Assembly: GCA_002427045.1 (NCBI GenBank)
Contig: DIPO01000081.1
Span: forward strand, 22,278-41,543
Source: Firmicutes bacterium UBA5486
GTDB lineage: Bacteria; Bacillota; UBA4882; UBA10575
Reading direction: 5' to 3'
Length of the DNA stretch: 19,266 bases
Of this stretch, positions 6,999-14,513 are shown piece after piece. The notes under the pieces are model-generated. The model was given only the letters and a program-made list of their open reading frames with translations. It had not been told where the DNA came from and made no database searches. The translations under genes were made by a program, and so were the position numbers. How positions within the stretch are numbered: position 1 is the first letter of the stretch; each line of letters opens with the position of its first letter.

Positions 6999-9108
6999 TG
7001 ACTAGTTTTGGAATCCGTTCAGCCGAAACCTTAACAATTTCTCCCCCAGGGATAGAAGTAAGAAATGCCCGGCCATAATTTCTGGTACATATTCTTTTAT
7101 CCAAGATGACGATTGTTCCTTTGTCTGCTTTAGTCCGGATTAACCGACCAAATCCTTGTTTAAATCTTATTACTGCCTCTGGTAGACTAAGATGAAGAAA
7201 AGGATTTTTCCCTTCACGTTCCAAAGCCTCCCATTTTGCCTGGAATAATGGTTCTGTTGGAACTCGAAAGGGAAGACGCATTATTATAACATTTGATAAT
7301 TGCTGACCGGGAATATCTACCCCTTCCCAGAAACTATCTATCCCAAAAAGCACAGATCGATCAGTCCTCCGAAAAACCTTTAGCAGAAGACTTCTAGGTT
7401 TCTCTCCTTGTTTAAAAAGATGGAACCCTTCTTCTTTTAATTTTGAAGCAATGCGATCATATACTTCATTCATTTGGCGTCTATTTGTAAATAACAATAA
7501 ACTTCTTCCTTCTGCAGCTCTAATTAGTTCCGGCAGAAGTAAAGAGATTTTCTCGATGTAATTTACAGCTTCAGGATCTGGTAGATTGTTACTGGCAATT
7601 ACTAATACATTATTATTATAATCAAAAGGAGATTCCAGGATTACTTCTCTTCTCTCTGTAGGATGTAAGTAATCTATACCAAGCCTCTCTTTAATGAAAT
7701 CAAAATTCTTTCCCACCGCTAGTGTGGCCGAAGTCAGAATCGAGCTCTCAACTTTACTGAATAGTTCTTTGTATAATAGTTCACCGATCTGTAAGGGAAC
7801 GCGGTTTATAACCGTACTGATAATCCTCTTACTATCCAAACTTGAATTAACCGTAATCCAAAAGACAAAGTTTTCATCTGTCCCATCAAGCAGTAAAGGT
7901 AAGTTCATACCAATTTCTTTAAAAAATCGACCAGTCTCCATTAAAAAAATAGTATCTTCAGCCAATTCCGTGACATCTTGCATCTCATCTACTAAAAGGG
8001 AAAGCTTTTTCGTCCATTCTTCAATTCCTTGAATAATCTGCCGGACAACTTCTGATAAAGGACCGTTTTCTTCTAATAAGTTCGTAGTAAATCTGGAGTT
8101 GGTTTCTCCCTTTTCGGGTTGAAGATTTTGTGTTTCCCGAATACGATGAAAAAATGTTTTGAATAACCCTTCAAGCGTAAGTAAACCGGGAATGATTTCT
8201 GCTTCCAACAAGGCAATACCTCTTTGCATAAAAGAAAGGTCTGTCCCTTTTTCCAGAAAACGCTGGCGTAAAGAGACCAGCCAACCTTTTCCCCATCTTC
8301 CCTCTTTATGTAACAAACGTTTACAGAAACGATTAATCTCAAACTCATCTAAACGTTTACCAAGATACTCAGCAGCTACCTCTTCAAGGTGGTGAGCCTC
8401 ATCAAAGATTACAGAATTATAGGGAGGAAGCACTAAATTATCATCGGAAAAATCATGACCCATTCTCATTCCCAAATCAGCAAAGAATAAATGGTGATTA
8501 ACAATCACTACTTGAGCTTCAAAAGCCTTTTTCCGTGCTAAGAGCCAAAAACATTTACTCTGATAAGGGCATAATTTACGAAGACAAGTTTCAGACTCTG
8601 AAGTAAACATTTCCCTTAATTCATTTGGAATTGAAAAGCCTAATTGTTCTATACATCCTTGATTTTGTTCTACAGAACCCAAAATCTTTAAGAAGAGTCT
8701 TCTTTCCATTGCACTTAATTGTTGAGAATTATGACGATAAAGTGCTAATTTACGCTGGCAAAGATAGTTTCCTCTGCCCAGAAGCAGTGCCGCTTTTAGA
8801 CGGAAACCTAGAACTTTTGCTAAAAAAGGAATCTCTTTTTCAATTAATTGCTGTTGTAGATTTATAGTATAAGTAGCAATAATTACCGACTCTTTATTCT
8901 GCCTAGCTTGGTAAAAAACAGGATAAAGATAAGCAAGGGATTTACCGGTTCCAGTTCCTGCTTCGATTAACGCATTCCCACCATTATTAATAACTTCCCA
9001 TACTAAGGAGGACATTTCCTCCTGTGCCTTGCGGTACTCAAATTTCGGCCAATTCAAGAAAACTCCATTGGGAGAAAAGGCTTGTATAGGGTGGTCACTC
9101 TCTCTCAT
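6982..9108 (-). CDS. dinG: DinG-type ATP-dependent DNA helicase with iron-sulfur cluster motif
   Basis: This 708-residue superfamily 2 helicase of the XPD/DinG/YoaA group probably unwinds DNA 5' to 3' in repair. Motifs are Walker A AGTGTGKS (50-57), four cysteines for a 4Fe-4S cluster (C117, C175, C180, C186), VIVNHHLFF, the DEAH box (236-239) and the C-terminal motif QGFGRLIRTKADKGTIVILDKR, quoted here only as GFGRLIRT. There is no N-terminal exonuclease domain, unlike the longer DinG of Bacillus. A good GGAGGTGAAAA ribosome binding site precedes the ATG. Its start overlaps the nfo stop by four bases, so the two repair genes are translationally coupled. Whether it is the functional counterpart of DinG or YoaA is not decidable here. 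Confidence 0.88.
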   Translation of the reverse strand: MRESDHPIQAFSPNGVFLNWPKFEYRKAQEEMSSLVWEVINNGGNALIEAGTGTGKSLAYLYPVFYQARQNKESVIIATYTINLQQQLIEKEIPFLAKVLGFRLKAALLLGRGNYLCQRKLALYRHNSQQLSAMERRLFLKILGSVEQNQGCIEQLGFSIPNELREMFTSESETCLRKLCPYQSKCFWLLARKKAFEAQVVIVNHHLFFADLGMRMGHDFSDDNLVLPPYNSVIFDEAHHLEEVAAEYLGKRLDEFEINRFCKRLLHKEGRWGKGWLVSLRQRFLEKGTDLSFMQRGIALLEAEIIPGLLTLEGLFKTFFHRIRETQNLQPEKGETNSRFTTNLLEENGPLSEVVRQIIQGIEEWTKKLSLLVDEMQDVTELAEDTIFLMETGRFFKEIGMNLPLLLDGTDENFVFWITVNSSLDSKRIISTVINRVPLQIGELLYKELFSKVESSILTSATLAVGKNFDFIKERLGIDYLHPTERREVILESPFDYNNNVLVIASNNLPDPEAVNYIEKISLLLPELIRAAEGRSLLLFTNRRQMNEVYDRIASKLKEEGFHLFKQGEKPRSLLLKVFRRTDRSVLFGIDSFWEGVDIPGQQLSNVIIMRLPFRVPTEPLFQAKWEALEREGKNPFLHLSLPEAVIRFKQGFGRLIRTKADKGTIVILDKRICTRNYGRAFLTSIPGGEIVKVSAERIPKLVKDWLE

Positions 9109-9959
9109 TTTTCACCTCCACGGAATAATTCGCGAAGAATGGCTAGGTTTCTAAGATCATCATCATCAGAAGTTCTAGGTGTTTCCAAAATTCCTGCCAA
9201 TTGGTGAACTCTTGGATCGGAAAGCAATAATCCAAATCCTTCCTTACCAATCTTCCCCTCTCCGATACTAGCATGTCGATCTAAATGTGAACCAACTTCT
9301 CCAACCGCATCATTAAGATGCATCAGCGGTATAGATGAGAATCCTATTGTTTCATCAACCTCAGAGAGTAACTCATCAATACCTTCCTGAGAACTTAGAT
9401 TATAACCAGCAGCAAAAGCATGGCAAGTATCTAAACAAACCCCCATTCTCTCAGGTCGATTAATCTCCCGTAAAATTCGTTCCATTTCAGAAAAACTCCT
9501 GGCAATCTCAGTGCCAGCACCAGCTTGATTCTCCAAAAGAAAAAGGGTATTACCTTGTACTACAGAAAGAACTTTTCTAATTCCCGTAGCTACTCTTAAA
9601 ATCCCTTCTTCCATATTTTTACCTTTTCCCACCCTACCCGGGTGTACCACAAAATAATCGGCTCCCAATTCGATGGCACGCCTATAATCTTCTCCAATCG
9701 CTAGTATCGATTTTTCATATAATTCCGGATCATCTGAGGCCGGATTCGGTAAATACGAAAGGTGAACAACTACCGGTCTTAATCCCGAACTTTTTAGCTT
9801 TTTTTTAAACTCTTCTACCTCAGAAGGGTCTAAGGGTTTTCTCTTCCATCCTCTAGGATTTCCTGCAAAAATTTGAAAACAGTCACAACCTAAAATCGTT
9901 GCCGCCTCTACTGCTTTTGTTAAACCTTTACCAATAGAAACATGAAGACCAAATCGCAT
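9105..9959 (-). CDS. nfo: Endonuclease IV (AP endonuclease, deoxyribonuclease IV)
   Basis: This 284-residue enzyme cleaves DNA 5' to abasic sites in base-excision repair, using three zinc ions in a TIM barrel. All nine family metal ligands can be matched: H66, H106 (in VVHPGR), E143 (LLENQAG), D177 and H180 (CLDTCHAFAAGY), H214 (MHLND), D227 and H229 (HLDRHASIGEG), and E259 (ILETP). Length is typical. The ATG follows the stop of the MraY-like gene with no gap (TAAATG), with GGGGAGA as ribosome binding site inside that gene's end. Its own stop overlaps the dinG start. Confidence 0.96.
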   Translation of the reverse strand: MRFGLHVSIGKGLTKAVEAATILGCDCFQIFAGNPRGWKRKPLDPSEVEEFKKKLKSSGLRPVVVHLSYLPNPASDDPELYEKSILAIGEDYRRAIELGADYFVVHPGRVGKGKNMEEGILRVATGIRKVLSVVQGNTLFLLENQAGAGTEIARSFSEMERILREINRPERMGVCLDTCHAFAAGYNLSSQEGIDELLSEVDETIGFSSIPLMHLNDAVGEVGSHLDRHASIGEGKIGKEGFGLLLSDPRVHQLAGILETPRTSDDDDLRNLAILRELFRGGEK

Positions 9960-10814
9960 TTATTTTCTCCCCAAATCATCAATGAATTTTAAAAACTTAT
10001 TTTCTTCGATTATCTTGGTAAATGAAACTTTTTCTGCTATAATCTGAAGAATAATTAGTACCATCAATACAATCAATAATAAATCAATACTACCATCTAA
10101 TACAACAATTCCCCCGAATACTCCTCCTAAAAAATTAGCTCCTGTATCCCCAAGCATTCCCCGGGCTTGTAAATCCAGAGGAAAGTATGCCAGAACCCCC
10201 CCTATAATTGAAGCAATCAGATAAAGCATCGGATTTAAACCACTTTTTATCAAGGAAGTAATAAATAAAAGAAAAAAGCCAAAAAGCAATACTTTTATAG
10301 CTCTTCCCGGTCTTAAATCAAAAAGGTTTAAGATATTGGGAGATAAGGCTCCAACTAAAATACGAGGAACCAACAGCCACCAAGCCTCTCCAGTAGTAAT
10401 CCAAATTCCGATGGCAAATATAATACTAAATAAAAATCCAAAAACAGCTTTTAAACCACCCGAGGTCAGTTTTCCTTGCCATAATCTTTTCAAATGTTGA
10501 CGAAACCCTTTTTCCTGATCATCTTTTAAAATATCATCGGCAAGTCCTAATAAACCTAAACCAGTTATAAAAAAAAGGAAAGCATAAAATTCACCTGATT
10601 TAAGTACTTGAGATAATCCAAAATACTTTAAACTTTGAAAAACAAGGAGTACAATGGGGAAAGTCAGAGGAAAAACCAATCCTAAAGCAGCAGGAACAGT
10701 TTCCTTCCGGAAATTCTCTTTTACCGTTCCGGCCCCAAGTAATAATTTATAAATAAAAGGTAGGGAAATTTTAGTTAAAATGAAACCAAGTACAAAAAGT
10801 AAAAGTAAATACAT
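9960..10814 (-). CDS. MraY/WecA-like membrane glycosyl-1-phosphate transferase family protein
   Basis: This polytopic membrane protein has 284 residues from the chosen start and about eight to ten helices. It is related to enzymes that move a sugar-phosphate from a UDP-sugar to undecaprenyl phosphate. Signs are GLADDILKDD (an Asp-Asp pair as in the MraY family), NILNLFDLRPGRAIK at the place of the NLTDGLDG region, and LGDTGANFLGG, matching the GDTGS motif. The conventional C-terminal histidine motif is not evident; instead it ends NKFLKFIDDLGRK. The canonical MraY is about 320 residues, so this is a shorter, divergent relative whose substrate is unknown. A start at 10862 is open, but GGTGGGAG lies just before the ATG at 10814. 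Linkage to steAB and a glycosyltransferase suggests envelope glycan work. Confidence 0.75.
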   Translation of the reverse strand: MYLLLLFVLGFILTKISLPFIYKLLLGAGTVKENFRKETVPAALGLVFPLTFPIVLLVFQSLKYFGLSQVLKSGEFYAFLFFITGLGLLGLADDILKDDQEKGFRQHLKRLWQGKLTSGGLKAVFGFLFSIIFAIGIWITTGEAWWLLVPRILVGALSPNILNLFDLRPGRAIKVLLFGFFLLFITSLIKSGLNPMLYLIASIIGGVLAYFPLDLQARGMLGDTGANFLGGVFGGIVVLDGSIDLLLIVLMVLIILQIIAEKVSFTKIIEENKFLKFIDDLGRK

Positions 10815-10863
10815 TTTCTCCCACCTTAAGGAATTATATATTTTAATAGAGAATATTCTCAAA

Positions 10864-10899
10864 TTCGAGTGACGAGAGAGACCTGCTTCGAGCTACGAG
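10864..10899. repeat. Short CGAG-N3-CGAG repeat pair in the GT2/MraY-like gap
   Basis: TTCGAGTGACGAG (10864-10876) and TTCGAGCTACGAG (10887-10899) match at 11 of 13 positions. A related CTCGATACTCG occurs at 183-193. The pair sits in the 102-base gap between the glycosyltransferase stop and the preferred MraY-like start, a gap that is large for this otherwise compact run. Confidence 0.5.
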
Positions 10900-10916
10900 T
10901 TGTGCAATTTACTTAC

Positions 10917-11591
10917 CTACAATGAACGTTTAATAAGAACTGATAAAATATCAAAAAACTGCTTACCGCGGTGAACAAATCCGGCAATATTTCTTCCAGT
11001 TTCGCGGTGTTCCATCTTAACAGGCACTTCTCTAATAACTAAACCTTGTTTAGCTACATCAATCGTCATTGCGACTTCAATCCCAAAACCTTCAGCAAAT
11101 TTACCACCCAATGCTTCCAGGGCGCGTAAATTTAATGCCCTTTGACCAGAAAGAGGTGAAGATAAATTCAGTCCCGTATAATGACGGATTGCACTTATAG
11201 CCAAACCTAAAGCTAATCCCAACCCGCTTTTACTTTTTTTTTCCGGAAACTTAGCAATAGCCATGTCTGCTTCTTCTCTAACTATTGTATCAATCAGCTT
11301 TTTACCTTCACTTGCGGTTTGGCCCAGATCAGCATCTAATAAGAGTAACACATCCCCAACCATCATTGAAAGGCCAAGGTTTAAAGCCCCTCCTTTACCC
11401 AAGTTTTCTACTGCTTCAATTACCATAGCCCCAGCATTTTCTGCTTTTTGCGCTGTTTTATCCGTGGAACCATCATCAATAACAACTACCTGGGAGACTC
11501 TAGGGATAGTAAGTGCTGTTTTTACAGTCTCTGCGATAATACCCTCTTCATTGTAAGCAGGAATGAGAACTGTCACCATATTTTTTTCCAT
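10917..11591 (-). CDS. Family 2 glycosyltransferase
   Basis: This 224-residue GT-A fold enzyme lacks membrane helices and probably works at the cytoplasmic face of the membrane. It begins VTVLIPAYNEEG, has VVVIDDGSTD (35-44), NLGKGGALNLGL (about 63-74) and the metal-binding DAD (86-88) in LLLLDADLG, then SGQRALN, which resembles dolichyl/undecaprenyl-phosphate sugar synthases (GT2 DPM/GtrB-like). Donor and acceptor are not known. The position between steB and the MraY-like gene suggests transfer of sugar to a lipid or envelope glycan. GGGAGGAAGG lies upstream of the ATG; a second ATG at codon 5 is also possible. Confidence 0.82.
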   Translation of the reverse strand: MEKNMVTVLIPAYNEEGIIAETVKTALTIPRVSQVVVIDDGSTDKTAQKAENAGAMVIEAVENLGKGGALNLGLSMMVGDVLLLLDADLGQTASEGKKLIDTIVREEADMAIAKFPEKKSKSGLGLALGLAISAIRHYTGLNLSSPLSGQRALNLRALEALGGKFAEGFGIEVAMTIDVAKQGLVIREVPVKMEHRETGRNIAGFVHRGKQFFDILSVLIKRSL

Positions 11592-11631
11592 CTAGTAGCT
11601 GCCTTCCTCCCTTTAAATATGGTTCTTAAAC

Positions 11632-12513
11632 TTATAATCCAGCCAGAGGTTCAGGGAGTAGAGCCCGAGCCGTTTCTTTTACTCCGTAATTACCTTTTTG
11701 CCCTGAAGCCAAAGAAAAAATCAAGGCCACCTGCCCAGGGAGCGTATCAATGTTATCAACAGTGGTTAAACCCGAGTTTTTTAATTTTGGAATATATGAA
11801 AAACTTACCGATAAAGGTTCAGCTCCAATTACAGTTAGACCGTTTTTTCTTCCGCTTTTTGCTAATAATAAGTCAATTTCATCTACTCTAGAGCTTTTTT
11901 CTTCATAACTTCCACCTAATAAAACTAAAGTATCGATTGGTTCTTTCATACTTCTATTTACTTGCATTAGATTATGCACTTGTAAAAGAGAACATATTTT
12001 TCCGTTTTCCCCACTAATTAATTCCTCCATAAACTCTGAAAACAATTCTTCTACCCATGTTTCTTCCGGTTTAAATCCCAGCTGGGTAGCGAATAGCTTA
12101 TTCTCTTTAAAGAGAAGTGGCCACTCAGAGATATTGATAGTAATGGGCACCTGAGCACCGGCTTGACGAAGTGTTTTCATGAGATCCGAAACTAAACTAG
12201 GGTTAATTGTTTCATTCGTTTTTATGAGCGCAATTTTTCGGTCAATCAATTGAGCACTGATTAAAAGTGGCAGAACTTCCCGGTTAAACTGACGGAGGAC
12301 TTCTAGCTCTACATTACGAGTTTTTAGATCTTCTTGCAAAAACTTCTTCTCTGAACGTAATTGCTGGAAATCTTGTTCTAAACTGAAAATAAGATTTTCT
12401 TGGCTTTTAACCATATCATCATTTCCGATTAAAGCACCACCAATAACAATTCCGATACCAAGTGCTAAAAATACCGCAGCTAGGGAAGATATGAAATATC
12501 GAAAGTCAAGCAC
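11632..12513 (-). CDS. steB: SteB-like protein (MctB/copper-transporter-domain family)
   Basis: This 293-residue protein has one N-terminal membrane helix (about 8-29) in the family hallmark DFRYFISSLAAVFLALGIGIVIGG (quoted here as DFRYFISSLAAVFLALGIGI), followed by a coiled coil (about 36-75). The remaining soluble domain lies most likely outside the membrane. The family includes SteB of corynebacteria and MctB of mycobacteria. SteB works with SteA at the septum during cell separation, and MctB has been linked to copper handling. Direct adjacency to steA (12-base gap) favours the SteB role. The start is GTG, with GGGGTGA eight bases upstream. No copper-binding cysteine cluster stands out. 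Confidence 0.82.
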   Translation of the reverse strand: MLDFRYFISSLAAVFLALGIGIVIGGALIGNDDMVKSQENLIFSLEQDFQQLRSEKKFLQEDLKTRNVELEVLRQFNREVLPLLISAQLIDRKIALIKTNETINPSLVSDLMKTLRQAGAQVPITINISEWPLLFKENKLFATQLGFKPEETWVEELFSEFMEELISGENGKICSLLQVHNLMQVNRSMKEPIDTLVLLGGSYEEKSSRVDEIDLLLAKSGRKNGLTVIGAEPLSVSFSYIPKLKNSGLTTVDNIDTLPGQVALIFSLASGQKGNYGVKETARALLPEPLAGL

Positions 12514-12525
12514 TTAGAGTCACCC

Positions 12526-13647
12526 CTATAGTCTCATGATTAACCTTAGCCGCAGCCATAAGAGTCTAAGCCAATCCCATGTTGCTTTATTTAAAGATAA
12601 AACTAGGATTAGTGGAAGAAAGGCAGCCAAACAAATTAAAATGATCTGTCCAACTTTTATCCGGTTTTGATAAAGTTTACTAACTCCTCTCGCATCAACA
12701 AGAATAGAGCCTACTTTTAGCCTTACCAAAAAGGTACTGGCCATTCCTTTTCTGCCTTTTTCCAGAAAATCAATCATATTGGAATGAGTTCCCACTGCGA
12801 CTATCAAATCAGCACCTTTTTCATAAGCCAGAATTAATGCTATATCTTCACTGGTACCGGGAGCTGCAAAGATAACCGCCTCTAAACCGAGCGCCTTAAT
12901 CCGGTCAAACCCGGGGGCCCTGCCATCTTTGTAAGCATGAACTATCAATTCTGCTCCTGAAGATAATGCCCGGTCTGACACACTATCCATATCTCCAATT
13001 ATTATATCCGGTTTTAAACCAAATTCCAGTAAAGCATCAGCACCTCCGTCGACCCCCATTAAGATGGGATTTACTTCCCGAATATACGAATATATAATTT
13101 TTAAATCTTCACGATAATTTTGGCCTCTTACTACCACTAAAACCTGTTTTTTTCGGAAATTAGTTCTGATTTCTGGAAGAGGAAGTTCCCCCATAATTAA
13201 ATCTTTTTCTTTAAGAGCATATTCCAGAGTATTATGGACAAATTTTCCCAATTCCGAGTTTAAATTCTCATTTGCCAGTTTTGTTAAGGTTTCAATTCTT
13301 TCTAAGGTTAGTTCTTCTCCTTTTCCAATCAAAATCCCATTATAAAAAATACAGGAATTCCTAATCTCAATCTCTCCGGCATCTGGTAGAGAATTAAAAC
13401 ATTCTTCTCCTACCTGATCAAGAATAGGTATTCCTGCTTTTAATAGTATTTCAGGGCCAGGATTGGGGTAACGCCCAGAAATTGAAGGACTTGCATTGAT
13501 CACTAGTTTAACTTTGGCTTGAATTAGTGATTCGGCGGCAATCTGATCTAGATCTGGATGATCAATAACGGCGATTTCTTCCTGCTGTAACTGACTAATT
13601 AAGTTTTTGGTTTTTATGTTTTTTTTTGCCGTTCCCTGAATATCCAA
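12526..13647 (-). CDS. steA: SteA-like septum-associated protein
   Basis: This 373-residue protein's central part carries a thiamine pyrophosphokinase-like core, GVDGGADALLEFGLKPDIII (198-217) followed by GDMDSVSD. One C-terminal membrane helix (about 334-352) is followed by a basic, tryptophan/leucine-rich tail. The N-terminal NASPSISGRYPNPGP motif (51-65) is characteristic of the SteA family. In Corynebacterium SteA partners SteB at the division site; the kinase-like fold is not known to make thiamine diphosphate there. The start is TTG with AGAGG eight bases upstream, and no better ATG is present. It is flanked by 12-base gaps from spo0A and steB, so the three are likely co-transcribed. 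Confidence 0.88.
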   Translation of the reverse strand: MDIQGTAKKNIKTKNLISQLQQEEIAVIDHPDLDQIAAESLIQAKVKLVINASPSISGRYPNPGPEILLKAGIPILDQVGEECFNSLPDAGEIEIRNSCIFYNGILIGKGEELTLERIETLTKLANENLNSELGKFVHNTLEYALKEKDLIMGELPLPEIRTNFRKKQVLVVVRGQNYREDLKIIYSYIREVNPILMGVDGGADALLEFGLKPDIIIGDMDSVSDRALSSGAELIVHAYKDGRAPGFDRIKALGLEAVIFAAPGTSEDIALILAYEKGADLIVAVGTHSNMIDFLEKGRKGMASTFLVRLKVGSILVDARGVSKLYQNRIKVGQIILICLAAFLPLILVLSLNKATWDWLRLLWLRLRLIMRL

Positions 13648-13659
13648 TTTTTAGGCCTC

Positions 13660-14442
13660 TCAACTTCGTAATTTATAGTCAAGTCGGATCCGATCAGAAA
13701 TTTTTGCTATAAAGCTTACATTAGTTGGCTTTCCTTTTCTCTCATCAATGGTATACCCCATAAGTTGATGGAGATATTCAATCTCTCCTTTATTCCAAGC
13801 AGTTTCAATCGCAAATCGCATGGAACGTTCTACACGATTTGGAGTAGAATTAAACTCTTCCGCAATTTTAGGATAAAGCCTTTTAGTCACTTCATTTATT
13901 AACACTGGTTCCCTAACACAATGCAAAATCGCCCTACGCAGGTAAGCATAGCCTTTATAATGGGGAGGGATTTTTAGGTTCTGTAAAATTCCAGTTATTT
14001 CTTGCTCAATTTCTGCCTCTTTATTTATCTTTTGTTTTGGATATTTAACATATGTTTCCGGCTTAAGGCCGCAAACCTCTCGGATCCGTTGCGCTAATAT
14101 TTGTAAATCAAACGGTTTAACTATAAAGTAATCTGCACCTAAATTAACAGCTTTTCTAGCCATTTCTTCACGGCCAAAGGCTGAAAGAATAATAATCCTA
14201 GGTTTATTATTCATCTTTTTGATCCGTTCTAGTACGGCAATTCCATCTAATTTTGGCATAATCATGTCCAGAAGTAGTAGATCCATATTGGTTGTTCTAA
14301 CCATCTCTAAAGTCTGTAAACCATCATTTGCTACTCCAACCACCTGTAAATCTTGATTTGATTCCAGAAATTCCTTTAATATGTGGCAGAATTCCAGGTT
14401 GTCTTCTGCTAACCCGACTTTTATCTTTCCTGATAATATCAA
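13660..14442 (-). CDS. spo0A: Sporulation master regulator Spo0A
   Basis: This response regulator decides entry into sporulation and binds DNA when phosphorylated by the phosphorelay or by sensor kinases. From the TTG start it has 260 residues. The receiver domain shows the acidic pair ED (KVGLAEDN), the phosphoacceptor Asp (about 59) in LLLLDMIMPKLDG, and the lysine in IVKPFD. The C-terminal DNA-binding domain has the Spo0A-specific STPNRVERSMRFAIETAWNK, quoted as NRVERSMRFAIETAW, and ends near DYKL. An ATG at 14463 would add seven residues but has no good ribosome binding site. GGAGG sits eight bases before the TTG at 14442, so I prefer that start. A sigma-H-like promoter lies directly upstream. 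Confidence 0.95.
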   Translation of the reverse strand: MILSGKIKVGLAEDNLEFCHILKEFLESNQDLQVVGVANDGLQTLEMVRTTNMDLLLLDMIMPKLDGIAVLERIKKMNNKPRIIILSAFGREEMARKAVNLGADYFIVKPFDLQILAQRIREVCGLKPETYVKYPKQKINKEAEIEQEITGILQNLKIPPHYKGYAYLRRAILHCVREPVLINEVTKRLYPKIAEEFNSTPNRVERSMRFAIETAWNKGEIEYLHQLMGYTIDERKGKPTNVSFIAKISDRIRLDYKLRS

Positions 14443-14483
14443 TAATTCCGCCTCCATTTCCATAACATATTACCATATCTTTA

Positions 14484-14512
14484 TCTTTCGTTACTATAAA
14501 TGAAAATCCTTT
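14484..14512 (-). promoter_or_regulatory. Putative sigma-H promoter for spo0A
   Basis: Read on the minus strand, AAAGGATTT (14512-14504) matches the sigma-H -35 pattern RnAGGAwWW at all positions. After 11 bases comes AACGAAAGA (14492-14484), close to RnnGAATww. It begins one base after the spoIVB stop codon and would start transcription near 14476, before either possible spo0A start. In Bacillus subtilis spo0A has a sigma-H promoter in the same place. No clear 0A box was seen. Confidence 0.55.
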
Positions 14513-14513
14513 T

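Noticed and set aside
7694..8867. Several + strand and minus-strand open frames inside dinG
   Set aside because: They are shadows of the helicase reading frame, without their own ribosome binding sites or recognisable motifs.
10815..10862. N-terminal 16-residue extension of the MraY-like protein
   Set aside because: The GGTGGGAG site serves the ATG at 10814 and the extension is not hydrophobic like the family N terminus.
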